Source: Halomonas ventosae (GTDB taxonomy: Bacteria; Pseudomonadota; Gammaproteobacteria; Pseudomonadales; Halomonadaceae). Taken from it: a stretch of DNA of 64,000 nt. The position numbers and the translations under genes are program-made. This document shows positions 1-7,346 of this stretch, one piece after another; within the stretch, counting starts at the first letter, position 1, and the number at the start of each line of letters is the position of its first letter. The notes beneath the pieces are model-generated. The model saw only the letters and a list, made by a program, of their open reading frames with translations. It had not been told where the DNA came from and searched no databases. The DNA is taken from the NCBI RefSeq assembly GCF_004361885.1, contig NZ_SNWH01000001.1:292144-356143 (forward strand). The letters are read 5' to 3'.

Positions 1-1
1 G

Positions 2-355
2 ATGGTGCCTCCCGTCATCGAGTCGGTCGCCTCGCCGATCGTCACCGGGGACGGGGGGCCGGGCGAGGTCTCGGTGGGGCAGCGGGGTGACGTCGCCACA
101 CCCTCCATCCACGTCAAGTGCCTGGCCGAGCTGCGCGAGCGCCTCGGGGTCGGGGAGGTTTCGGTTCCCGTCGAACGCCTGCCGAGCTCCGACGTGGCCG
201 GCCTCAAGACGGCCCTTAAGGCCCTCGATCCGCGCTTCGCCGGCCTTGACGAGGGGCGGGTGCTGTGTGCTGTCAACCAGGTGATGGCCGGCGAGGCCAC
301 GCCGCTGACCGACAACGACGAGGTCGCCTTCTTTCCTCCGGTGACCGGAGGCTGA
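2..355 (+). CDS. moaD: Molybdopterin synthase small (sulfur-carrier) subunit MoaD, N-terminus uncertain
   Basis: The C-terminal 82 residues (from about position 107) match MoaD: a ubiquitin-like fold ending in FFPPVTGG, whose terminal Gly-Gly is thiocarboxylated and passes sulfur to precursor Z in the MoaD-MoaE synthase. The preceding 35 codons, from an ATG at position 2, are not part of normal MoaD (about 81 aa) and I do not recognise them. Their third positions are almost all G or C, so this frame looks coding up to the window edge. Either the gene has an N-terminal extension or fusion that begins outside the window, or it starts at GTG 74. It is 3 nt from moaE. The MoaD identity is firm; the start is not. 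Confidence 0.85.
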   Translation: MVPPVIESVASPIVTGDGGPGEVSVGQRGDVATPSIHVKCLAELRERLGVGEVSVPVERLPSSDVAGLKTALKALDPRFAGLDEGRVLCAVNQVMAGEATPLTDNDEVAFFPPVTGG

Positions 356-358
356 ACG

Positions 359-814
359 ATGATCCGTGTGCAGCAAGACGCCTTCGACGCGGGCGTGGAA
401 CAGCGCACCCTGCTCGAGGGGCGCCGCGATATCGGGGCGGTGGTGAGCTTCACCGGCCTGGTGCGCGACTTCAACGAACGCCCCGAGGTCCAGGCCTTGA
501 CCCTGGAGCATTACCCGGGCATGACCGAGGCGGCCCTTGGCACGATCGTCGAGCAGGCCGAGGCCCGCTGGCCGCTGCAGGGGGTGACCGTGATTCACCG
601 CATTGGACGCCTTACCCCCGCCGACCCTATCGTGTTGGTCGTGGTCGCCAGCGCGCATCGACGCGCCGCCTTCGAGGCCTGCGACTTCATCATGGATTAC
701 CTCAAGACCCGCGCCCCTTTCTGGAAGAAGGAGCACACTACCAGCGGGGATTACTGGGTATCGGAGCGCGACGGGGACCATCACGATGCCCGTCGCTGGG
801 AGATGTTTTCATGA
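359..814 (+). CDS. moaE: Molybdopterin synthase catalytic subunit MoaE
   Basis: This 151-aa protein is the usual MoaE length. It forms the heterotetrameric synthase with MoaD and converts cyclic pyranopterin monophosphate to molybdopterin in the cytoplasm. Family motifs are visible: [20 protein letters not shown] near residues 38-60 and [12 protein letters not shown] near residue 115, which carries the lysines expected in the active site. The gene starts 3 nt after moaD and its stop overlaps the moaA start (ATGA, 811-814), so the three genes are probably translationally coupled. Confidence 0.95.
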   Translation: MIRVQQDAFDAGVEQRTLLEGRRDIGAVVSFTGLVRDFNERPEVQALTLEHYPGMTEAALGTIVEQAEARWPLQGVTVIHRIGRLTPADPIVLVVVASAHRRAAFEACDFIMDYLKTRAPFWKKEHTTSGDYWVSERDGDHHDARRWEMFS

Positions 815-1803
815 CCGATGAACTGATCGACGACTTCGGCCGGCGAGTGCGCTATGTGCGCATCTCGGTCACCGATCGCTGCGATTTCCGCTGTGTCTAT
901 TGCATGAGCGAGGAAATGACCTTCCTGCCGCGTGCCCAGGTGCTGACCCTGGAGGAACTGGCGATGGTCGCCCGCGCCTTCACCGAGATGGGCGTCGAGA
1001 AGATCCGCCTGACCGGTGGCGAGCCCTTGGTACGGCGAGACATCGACCGTCTCGTGGCCGATATCGGCGCACTGCCAGGACTCAGCGATTTCGCTATGAC
1101 CACCAATGGCGCCAGCCTGCCCAAATTCGCCTCTCTCCTGCGCGCGGGGGGGCTTGAGCGTCTCAACATCAGTCTCGACTCCCTGGATGCCGAGCGCTTT
1201 CGTCTCCTCACCCGCACCGGCGACCTGCACAAGGTCATCGAGGGTATTCATGCCGCGCGTGACGCCGGCTTCGAGCGCATAAAGCTCAATGCCGTGATCC
1301 TCAAGGGGCGCAACGACGACGAGGTGCTCGACCTGGTCGGCTTCGCCCGCGACGAGGGCCTCGACATCAGCTTCATCGAGGAGATGCCACTGGGCGATGT
1401 TTCGGATCACTCCCGTGCCGAGACCTTCTGTTCCAGCGACGAGGTGCAGGCGCACATCGAAACTCGCCATACCCTGATCCCAACCACCGAATCGACCCTC
1501 GGCCCGTCGCGCTACTTCATGATGCCCGACAGCGACAGCCGAGTGGGTTTCATATCGCCCCATAGCCACAACTTCTGTGATACCTGCAACCGGGTTCGCG
1601 TCACCGTGGAGGGGCGTTTGCTGCTGTGTCTGGGCAACGAGCACTCCGTCGACCTGCGTGCGGTGCTGCGCCGCCACCCTGGAGATATCGAGGCTCTCAA
1701 GCAGGCCATCGTGCGCGCCATGCCGCTCAAGCCCGAGCGTCATCACTTCACCACCGATGGCGATGTGCAGGTGGTACGCTTCATGAACATGACCGGTGGT
1801 TGA
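811..1803 (+). CDS. moaA: GTP 3',8-cyclase MoaA (radical SAM)
   Basis: This 330-aa protein catalyses the first step of molybdenum cofactor synthesis, rearranging GTP to 3',8-cyclo-GTP. The N-terminal radical-SAM motif CDFRCVYC places cysteines at 24, 28 and 31. The second Fe-S cluster motif, FCDTC followed by a third Cys about 14 residues later, is in the C-terminal third, and the protein ends in the conserved GG tail (MNMTGG). The frame is open further upstream, but ATG 811 is chosen because it overlaps the moaE stop and begins exactly where family homology begins. moaB, moaC, moeA and mobA are not visible here. Confidence 0.96.
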   Translation: MTDELIDDFGRRVRYVRISVTDRCDFRCVYCMSEEMTFLPRAQVLTLEELAMVARAFTEMGVEKIRLTGGEPLVRRDIDRLVADIGALPGLSDFAMTTNGASLPKFASLLRAGGLERLNISLDSLDAERFRLLTRTGDLHKVIEGIHAARDAGFERIKLNAVILKGRNDDEVLDLVGFARDEGLDISFIEEMPLGDVSDHSRAETFCSSDEVQAHIETRHTLIPTTESTLGPSRYFMMPDSDSRVGFISPHSHNFCDTCNRVRVTVEGRLLLCLGNEHSVDLRAVLRRHPGDIEALKQAIVRAMPLKPERHHFTTDGDVQVVRFMNMTGG

Positions 1804-1839
1804 ATCGTCCAGCGCCGGACAGATAACGGCATCAGGGCA

Positions 1840-1869
1840 CAACGGGCGACATCGCGATGTCGCCCGTTG
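1840..1869 (+). terminator. Perfect 30-nt palindrome after moaA, probable terminator
   Basis: The segment is a perfect inverted repeat: a 13-bp GC-rich stem beginning CAACGGGCG with a 4-nt loop, 36 nt after the moaA stop. No clear T run follows, so it could act as a weak intrinsic terminator or an mRNA 3' stabiliser separating moaDEA from the H-NS-like gene. Confidence 0.6.
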
Positions 1870-1979
1870 ACTTATCGGTGAGAGAAGTTCCGCCGGTATT
1901 CCGTGAATCCTGCCCGGGTGTCGGTCTCAGTGTGCGGCAATTTTTTCTCTCTTTCTTTCGGTTTTTCCCACGACTTTTC

Positions 1980-2007
1980 TTGCCAATGTAAGGCAAGTGC
2001 ATATACT
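1980..2007 (+). promoter_or_regulatory. Sigma70-type promoter of the H-NS-like gene
   Basis: TTGCCA (1980-1985), a 16-bp spacer and TATACT (2002-2007) match the vegetative consensus well. They lie in an AT-rich patch 54 bp before the likely start codon. Transcription would begin near 2014. Confidence 0.65.
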
Positions 2008-2060
2008 TTTGACGTGTCATTATCCAACGCAACCATCCAACATTCGGCATGGAGAACACA

Positions 2061-2351
2061 ATGTCCAGCGAATCCCTGGAGCGCATCGCCCGCAACAAGA
2101 ACGTGGCTCGTGCCGCTGCACGTCAGCTGAGCATGGAACAGCTGCGCAAACTGGCCGAGGTCATCGGTGAGGTGATCGATCAGAAGAAGAATGAGGAAGT
2201 TCAGCGCCAGGAAGAGGAAGCCGAAAAGGCCAGGAAACTGGCCGAGATCCGTGAGCAGATCAACGAGGCCGGTCTTTCCCTGGATGATCTGGTGACCGAA
2301 CAGCCTAAGCGCAAGCGTGGCCGCCCGCCGAAGAGTGCCAGCAAGGGTTGA
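2061..2351 (+). CDS. H-NS family nucleoid-associated protein (short form)
   Basis: This 96-aa protein has a charged, helical, coiled-coil-like N-terminal two thirds (Leu/Glu/Lys-rich, about 15-75), typical of H-NS oligomerisation domains. A basic tail carries KRKRGRPPK, like the minor-groove loop of H-NS or an AT-hook. The canonical TWSGRGRxP context of H-NS is missing, so the DNA-binding part is abbreviated. ATG 2061 is preferred over ATG 2049 because GGAGA at 2051-2055 sits 5 nt upstream of it. The likely role is silencing of AT-rich DNA; the AT-rich flhD upstream region in this window would be a plausible target (inference). Confidence 0.75.
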   Translation: MSSESLERIARNKNVARAAARQLSMEQLRKLAEVIGEVIDQKKNEEVQRQEEEAEKARKLAEIREQINEAGLSLDDLVTEQPKRKRGRPPKSASKG

Positions 2352-2409
2352 TGTAGGCTTTGAGGCCCTTTTGGGAGCCGTGCTTGCACCACGTTCTATC
2401 TTGATCATC

Positions 2410-2425
2410 GCGATCTGAGGATCGC
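2410..2425. terminator. Small hairpin between convergent genes
   Basis: GCGATC-tgag-GATCGC forms a 6-bp stem with a 4-nt loop between the H-NS-like gene and the convergent RNase J gene. It could end transcription from either side, but no T run follows on either strand, so the call is weak. Confidence 0.3.
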
Positions 2426-2437
2426 TTGCACATCCTG

Positions 2438-4129
2438 CTACTTCTCCAGCATCTGCGCTTCCACGGCGAGAATCTGCAGGTGTACCTCGGGCACTCGATG
2501 CAGGTGATCGGCAAGCCAGCGCAGCAGTCTGGGCTGCAATGCTAGGCGCAGCTCCGCCAGGGAATCCACCTGAATGTCCTCGAGGCAGTCGTCCAGCCAG
2601 TCGGCAAAGGCGGTCTCATCCATGGTGCTTGCCTGGCTGGCGTCGAGCATCAGCCGGCCGATGCGCGTCCAGCCGCTCTCGGTGGCGGCTACCGAGATGG
2701 CCAGATAGAGGCTGCCATGGCGTGAGCGATTGATGCCTTCATCGCCGCCCAGGCCAGGCAGGGCGGCGACGGCGTCCTGGCTGACAATGTACGGCTGCTG
2801 GGGATGGCGCGCCGCCACCGAAAGCCCTTCGTTATCCAGACGGATCAGATCGCCGTTGACCGGGATCACCGGCGCTCTTATGCCGAGGGTCTCGGCCAGC
2901 TCCCGGTGGGCCTGTTGATGGCGCGGTTCCCCATGTACCGGTAGCAAGTAGCGGGGATCCACCCAACCATAGAAGGTTCGCAGCTCGTCCTGGGCCGGGT
3001 GGCCCGAGGCGTGCAGTTCCGGGTGGTTGTGGTCGTCGAGGATGGCCACGCCGCAGTGGGTCAGTCCGCGCTTCAGGCGGTCGATCAGCCTTTCATTGCC
3101 GGGAATGGCCTTGGCCGAGAAGATCACCGTATCGCCGGGTTTCAGCTCGAAGTGCTGATGGCGGCCGTGGGAGAGACGTGACAGCGCGGCACGCGGTTCG
3201 CCCTGGCTGCCGGTGGCGATCACCAGTACCTCCTCCGGCGGCAGATAACCTAGATCGCTCACCGGCACCAGCGCCGGCAGGTCGTCCAGATAGCCGAGCC
3301 CTCGCGCCACGCCTACCATGCGCTCCATTGAACGCCCCATCAGGCTGATTCTTCTGCCACAGCGCTCGGCGGCGCGGCTGATGGCCAGCACTCGCGCCAG
3401 GTTGCTGGCGAAGCAGCTCACTACCACGCGCCCCTCGCAACGGTCCAAGGTGCGAGCCAGTGCCTCGGCAACCTCGCCCTCGCTGCGTGAATGGCCGGGC
3501 AATGGCGCGTTGGTGGAATCTCCCACCACCAGATCCACGGGAGCAATGGCGCGAAAGGTGGCCGCCGAAATCGCAGGACCGATCAGCGGCTCGGGGTCGA
3601 GCTTCCAGTCGCCGGTGTGTAGCACCCGGTGCTCGCCGACGGCGATCAGCAGGGCGCAGCTCTCGGGAATCGAGTGGGTCACTGGCAAGTAGCGCAGGGT
3701 GAAGGGGCCGGTCTTTAGCGCTTCGCCGGGCTCGATGATCTGGATGGCATCCGTGGCGAGCCCGCGTTCGATGAACTTGGCCCGCAGCAGGCCGGCGGCC
3801 AGCGGGGTGGCATGTATCGGGCAGCCCCACCTTGGCCATAGCCAGGCAGCGGCGCCGATATGATCCTCGTGGCCATGGGTGATGATCAGCGCGCGAGGAC
3901 GGATCGACAGGGCGTCTAGAGTGGAGAGGTCTGGTACCTGCAGGGGGGTGTCCGGAAGATCCTGGCGGATCATCATGCCGCAGTCCACGGCGATCCACTC
4001 ATCTCCCTGGCCCCTCTCCCCATACCCATAGAGGCTCAGGTTCATGCCGATTTCGCCGCAGCCACCTAGCGGCAGGAAATGCAGGGGAGGGCGACGGCGA
4101 GGGCGGATATGGGCGCGTGGCTGTGGCAT
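2438..4129 (-). CDS. RNase J-type metallo-beta-lactamase/beta-CASP ribonuclease
   Basis: This 563-aa protein would be a zinc-dependent endo/5'-exoribonuclease of the RNase J family. Visible motifs are FLPLGGCGEIGMN at the N-terminus, HGHEDHIG (metal motif 2), the HTGDWKLDPEP region and the PVHGEPRH motif in the C-terminal part of the beta-CASP core. The C-terminal 130 residues resemble the RNase J extension. ATG 4129 is preferred over GTG 4165 because a plausible promoter (-10 at 4164-4169) overlaps that GTG. Gammaproteobacteria usually rely on RNase E, so the protein is notable. It has no visible link to the motility block. Confidence 0.88.
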   Translation of the reverse strand: MPQPRAHIRPRRRPPLHFLPLGGCGEIGMNLSLYGYGERGQGDEWIAVDCGMMIRQDLPDTPLQVPDLSTLDALSIRPRALIITHGHEDHIGAAAWLWPRWGCPIHATPLAAGLLRAKFIERGLATDAIQIIEPGEALKTGPFTLRYLPVTHSIPESCALLIAVGEHRVLHTGDWKLDPEPLIGPAISAATFRAIAPVDLVVGDSTNAPLPGHSRSEGEVAEALARTLDRCEGRVVVSCFASNLARVLAISRAAERCGRRISLMGRSMERMVGVARGLGYLDDLPALVPVSDLGYLPPEEVLVIATGSQGEPRAALSRLSHGRHQHFELKPGDTVIFSAKAIPGNERLIDRLKRGLTHCGVAILDDHNHPELHASGHPAQDELRTFYGWVDPRYLLPVHGEPRHQQAHRELAETLGIRAPVIPVNGDLIRLDNEGLSVAARHPQQPYIVSQDAVAALPGLGGDEGINRSRHGSLYLAISVAATESGWTRIGRLMLDASQASTMDETAFADWLDDCLEDIQVDSLAELRLALQPRLLRWLADHLHRVPEVHLQILAVEAQMLEK

Positions 4130-4163
4130 CGGCGAGTGCGCGGGCCTGGTAAAATGTATCACC

Positions 4164-4193
4164 ACTATACGGGAAGCCCACCGGGGCTCACAA
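4164..4193 (-). promoter_or_regulatory. Candidate sigma70 promoter of the RNase J gene
   Basis: On the minus strand TTGTGA (4188-4193), an 18-bp spacer and TATAGT (4164-4169) give a reasonable promoter with a leader of about 28 nt to ATG 4129. Confidence 0.45.
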
Positions 4194-4336
4194 CGCGGCC
4201 TCGGGCCGTCGGCTCAGCCCCGGGGTGTCCGGTGCTACTCGGCTCATCCTCGATACGCCGTGCGCAGTATCGCCCTGCGCTGGTCCAACGGCTCACCCCA
4301 TGCCCTTATATATCAATGCCTTATGATGGATTTTCT

Positions 4337-5032
4337 TCACGGTTCACGAGTGAGCAGCAGCTCGACCCGACGGTTGGCTGCACGTCCTTCGCTGGTGTCA
4401 TTGCTGCGGATGGGCTGGGTATCGGCATAGCCGATGGCACGCAGACGCTCCTCAGGAAGACCGGCAGCCACAAGGTAGCGAAGCACCGCGATGGCACGCC
4501 CGGTAGAGAGTTCCCAGTTGGAGGGAAAGCGTGGGGTGGCGATAGGCAGGTTATCGGTGTGTCCCTCTACCGATATTCGCCCATCGAACGCCACGAGGGT
4601 CTCCATCAGGCCTTGGAGGACCTTTCGCCCCTCTTCGGTCAACTCGGCCTGACCACTGGCAAACAACAAGTTGTTGTCGATGCGTAGGGTGATCCCTCTG
4701 TCGCCCTCGACAACGCTGACACCCTCGATCTCCAGTCCCTTGAAACGCGGCTGCAGCCCCTCGTGACGAGGCTTCAGGCCAGGGCTCAGGGGGTCAATGC
4801 CGTTCGCGGCAGCGAGGGAGGTTGATCGGGCCTGGGGAGATACCGGCGGCGTTGCCTGCCCCGACAGCTGGTTGCCACTGGTGGCCTGGCCATTGCCGGC
4901 CAGCGACAGGAGAAGTACGAAGAGGGTGATCAGCAGGGTCAATACATCGAGGTAACTCATCAGCCAACTTTCGCTGTCTGCGTCACCCTGGTCCGGTGGG
5001 CTGAGTACCTGGCGGATGTCCTGATCCTCCAT
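4337..5032 (-). CDS. Second MotB-type stator subunit (PomB/MotD-like, OmpA domain)
   Basis: This 231-aa protein has an N-terminal membrane helix (SYLDVLTLLITLFVLLLS) with the ion-binding Asp and a C-terminal OmpA peptidoglycan-binding domain (GHTDNLP, NWELS..RA, ANRRVEL). It would anchor a torque-generating stator unit to the cell wall. ATG 5032 is used because it lies 1 nt after the partner's stop. It is shorter than the other MotB in this window (231 versus 318 aa) and diverges clearly from it, so this is a separate stator system rather than a recent copy. Whether it conducts H+ or Na+ cannot be decided by eye; a Na+ motor would suit a halophile. Confidence 0.88.
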   Translation of the reverse strand: MEDQDIRQVLSPPDQGDADSESWLMSYLDVLTLLITLFVLLLSLAGNGQATSGNQLSGQATPPVSPQARSTSLAAANGIDPLSPGLKPRHEGLQPRFKGLEIEGVSVVEGDRGITLRIDNNLLFASGQAELTEEGRKVLQGLMETLVAFDGRISVEGHTDNLPIATPRFPSNWELSTGRAIAVLRYLVAAGLPEERLRAIGYADTQPIRSNDTSEGRAANRRVELLLTREP

Positions 5033-5033
5033 G

Positions 5034-5846
5034 CTAGCTTGTCTCACTCTTGGCACGACGAGCAGCAGGGGGTTGCGGGTCACGTATCTCATCGTGGTAA
5101 TTGGCGACGAAGGAGTTCAGGGTCTCTTCGATGAACGATGGCAGGCGGCGCTTGGTGATCAGGGAGATACCCTCGAGTACCATGTTCATCGCGATCAATC
5201 GCTCCTCGGTGCGACGCTCGAGCTTCACGGCAATCGGCTTGAAGACAAGATTGGCCAGCAGGATGCCGTAGAAGGTGGTGAGCAGGGCAACGGCCATGCG
5301 GGGTCCGATCACGTGCAAGTCACCGGCCTCCATGACCTCCAGCATGTTAACCAAGCCCACCAGGGTGCCGATCATCCCGAAGGCTGGTGCATAGGTGGCC
5401 ATGGTACGGAATATCTGGGCTTCCGCGTGTTCGCGTGCCTTGAGCCGCGAGATTCGCCAACGCAGCAGGTCGAAGATCTCATCTTCCTTGGTATTGGCGA
5501 TCACCAGTTGGATGCCGGTGCGTAGAAAGGGGTTGCGCGTCTGTTCCAGGGACGCTTCCACCGCACGAACATCACCCTTCAGCCAAAGCCGGGACATGTC
5601 GACCAGCTCCGTGATGTCATCGCGGATATAGGTGTTCTCGCGTCGGAAGACGATAGCGACCAGGCGCACTACCCTCAGCACCTCCTTGAGGGGGTAGCTG
5701 ATGAAGGTCGCAGCCAGTGTGCCGGCAACGACGATACCGAGTCCCGGGAGATTGATGAAGCTCTGCGGGGATTCGGCGGTAAAGAGCAGGACACTGGCGA
5801 GCAGCACGCAGCTGGCCAGTATCCCGATCAGTGTCGAGGGATTCAT
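5034..5846 (-). CDS. Second MotA-type stator subunit (PomA/MotC-like)
   Basis: This 270-aa MotA/TolQ/ExbB-family protein has four hydrophobic segments: about 7-25, 34-50, and a pair near 150-205 carrying the FGMIGTLVGLVNML motif. A large cytoplasmic loop with charged residues (RTMATYAPAFGM context) would touch FliG. AGGAG lies 6 nt before ATG 5846. It has its own sigma28 promoter and is followed at 1 nt by its MotB-type partner, so the pair is an independent late motility unit next to fliA. Confidence 0.88.
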   Translation of the reverse strand: MNPSTLIGILASCVLLASVLLFTAESPQSFINLPGLGIVVAGTLAATFISYPLKEVLRVVRLVAIVFRRENTYIRDDITELVDMSRLWLKGDVRAVEASLEQTRNPFLRTGIQLVIANTKEDEIFDLLRWRISRLKAREHAEAQIFRTMATYAPAFGMIGTLVGLVNMLEVMEAGDLHVIGPRMAVALLTTFYGILLANLVFKPIAVKLERRTEERLIAMNMVLEGISLITKRRLPSFIEETLNSFVANYHDEIRDPQPPAARRAKSETS

Positions 5847-5885
5847 TCAGGACTCCTGGCCGTCGATCACATGGACATACAGTAG

Positions 5886-5912
5886 TTATCGGACATCGTG
5901 CCGAATACTTTA
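5886..5912 (-). promoter_or_regulatory. Sigma28 (FliA) promoter of the second stator pair
   Basis: The minus strand reads TAAAGTAT (5905-5912), an 11-bp spacer and TCCGATAA (5886-5893), seven of eight matches to each half of the enteric consensus TAAAGTTT-N11-GCCGATAA. The leader to ATG 5846 is about 33 nt. Confidence 0.85.
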
Positions 5913-6004
5913 ATCAGGTGTTTTTACGCAGCAGCACCACCATGACCCTGAGTGAGGCCTGGATGCAACGCAAGCGAGCTGCTCGTCCAGGCCAGGAAGG
6001 AGGT

Positions 6005-6709
6005 TCAATCCGTGTCATGGAGTTGTGCTCGCAGGCGGCTAACCGCCTGGCTGTGCAGTTGGCAGACCCGTGACTCCGATACGCCCAGCACCGCGCCGAT
6101 TTCCTTGAGGTTGAGTTCCTCCTGGTAGTAGAGGGCCATCAGCAGCTTCTCGCGCTCGGGCAGCGCCTCGATCGCCTGGATTAGAAGGTTGCGCTTTTCC
6201 TGGTCGATCAGGCGGGAGAACGGGCTTTCCAGGGCGCGGCCTTCGAGCCGTGACTCCCCCCCCTCGGCCATCAGCTCCTCGAAGGGCAACAGCTGGCCGC
6301 TGTTGGTATCGTTGAGCAGGCGACGATAGTCCGCCAGGGGCATCTCGAGCTCGGCGGCGATCTCCGTCTCCTCGGGCGGACGCCCCAGCTGCTGTTCCAG
6401 CCGGCGCACGGTCTCGTCAACGGCTCTGGCGCTACGCCTTACGCTGCGCGGCAGCCAGTCCCGGCTGCGCAGTTCGTCCAGCATGGCACCGCGGATACGT
6501 TGGTTAGCGAAGGTCGCAAAGCTGGCGCCCTGCCCGGTGTTAAAGCGGCCCATGGCTTCTAGCAGCCCCACGGTACCTGCCTGAATCAGGTCATCCAGTT
6601 CGATGCTGGCTGGCAGGCGCACCTGCAGTGCCAGCGCCTGACGGCGTACCAGGGGCAAATACTCGGTCAGCAGTGCTCGCTGATCGATCTTGCCTTGTGC
6701 TGTATACAT
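6005..6709 (-). CDS. fliA: Flagellar sigma factor FliA (sigma28)
   Basis: This 234-aa protein is the normal length for sigma28. Region 2 (LVRRQALALQVRLP, DDLIQAGTVGLLEAMGRF, FATFANQRIRGAMLDELR) and region 4 with its helix-turn-helix (LNLKEIGAVLGVSESRVCQLHSQA) are clear. It would direct RNA polymerase to the eight sigma28 sites annotated in this window and be held inactive by FlgM until the hook is complete. It lies downstream of flhE with a 65-nt gap, at the far end of the block that begins with flhDC, and no sigma28 site was seen directly upstream of it. Confidence 0.97.
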   Translation of the reverse strand: MYTAQGKIDQRALLTEYLPLVRRQALALQVRLPASIELDDLIQAGTVGLLEAMGRFNTGQGASFATFANQRIRGAMLDELRSRDWLPRSVRRSARAVDETVRRLEQQLGRPPEETEIAAELEMPLADYRRLLNDTNSGQLLPFEELMAEGGESRLEGRALESPFSRLIDQEKRNLLIQAIEALPEREKLLMALYYQEELNLKEIGAVLGVSESRVCQLHSQAVSRLRAQLHDTD

Positions 6710-6774
6710 CCTGTTGCCTCACAGCTGGTCTGCAGACCCACCCACTTGAGCGGATGGCGTTGCTAAATTCGGTG

Positions 6775-7188
6775 TTATCGATAATTCACGATCACCTGAA
6801 GTCCACCCACCGTTACCGGACGCTGCCCTTCCGGCAGGGAGAAGCGAAATTCCAGGGGCGCATCGGCGGCGCTCCCTGCCAGTGCCCGAGTAGTTCCCCG
6901 CATATTCGCAAGCGGGGTACAACCGGCAGGGTGACAAAGCCTGACGTTGACTCGGCTGCCCGGAGGATGTCGGTAGCGCCAGACGATACTCTGTATGACA
7001 TGACCCCTGGGTATGACGTGACCCCTGGCTTGCGAGGTGCTTGGCCTCAGAGCATCAGACGCTGTGTCGCGTCCTGTCAGGCTGACCCTGACCGGGGGTG
7101 CTGTGGCGACCCAGCTGCCTGCTGCCTGCAGCTCTCCGCAGGCAAGGGCCAGCAGCAGTAGCAGACAATAGCCGCTGTACCTTTTCAT
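6775..7188 (-). CDS. flhE: Flagellar protein FlhE, secreted
   Basis: This 137-aa protein starts with a signal peptide (MKRYSGYCLLLLLALACGELQA) and ends in VIVNYR, the hallmark C-terminus of enteric FlhE. The middle contains WRY and VRLCHPAGC, as expected. FlhE is a periplasmic protein thought to limit proton leak through the export gate. ATG 7188 is chosen because the signal peptide begins there and because it overlaps the stop of the 52-codon ORF upstream. An 18-bp tandem duplication (6994-7029) creates a repeated GHVI sequence absent from typical FlhE. Confidence 0.85.
   Translation of the reverse strand: MKRYSGYCLLLLLALACGELQAAGSWVATAPPVRVSLTGRDTASDALRPSTSQARGHVIPRGHVIQSIVWRYRHPPGSRVNVRLCHPAGCTPLANMRGTTRALAGSAADAPLEFRFSLPEGQRPVTVGGLQVIVNYR
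6994..7029. repeat. 18-bp tandem duplication inside flhE
   Basis: Two adjacent 18-bp units (6994-7011 and 7012-7029) differ at two positions and encode a repeated R-G-H-V-I block in FlhE. The reading frame is kept. Confidence 0.8.
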
Positions 7189-7343
7189 CTGGCGAACACC
7201 AGCAAGCCGATCTCCAGGGAGTGCCACGCGGCCTGTCGCAGATTGTCCTGCCTCTTGCGCGGCCGCAACTCGCGCAGCGGGCGCAGGGCATCTCGGCGGG
7301 TAGTGCCTGAGAAGCGAGTGACCCTTATCTGAGTGACCCTCAT
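7185..7343 (-). CDS. Unrecognised 52-aa ORF between flhA and flhE
   Basis: The ORF opens at ATG 7343, 3 nt after the flhA stop, and its TGA overlaps the flhE ATG (ATGA, 7185-7188). AGGAGG lies 10 nt before its start, a stronger ribosome-binding site than flhE itself shows. I counted G or C at 41 of 51 third codon positions after the start, as in neighbouring genes. The product is Arg-rich (LRPLRELRPRKRQDNLRQ near residues 21-38) and ends in a short hydrophobic stretch (LEIGLLVF). The first ten codons include a 15-bp duplication. I know no family for it. It may be a real small protein or a translated leader coupling flhA to flhE. Confidence 0.55.
   Translation of the reverse strand: MRVTQIRVTRFSGTTRRDALRPLRELRPRKRQDNLRQAAWHSLEIGLLVFAR
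7313..7342. repeat. 15-bp tandem duplication after flhA
   Basis: GAGTGACCCTTATCT and GAGTGACCCTCATCT stand side by side (7313-7327 and 7328-7342), in frame with the 52-codon ORF, where they encode a repeated R-V-T motif. Confidence 0.8.
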
Positions 7344-7346
7344 CTA

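Noticed and set aside
781..1842. Long minus-strand ORF opposite moaA (353 codons)
   Set aside because: It lies wholly antisense to a clear moaA, has no family features, and long antisense frames are expected in GC-rich genes.
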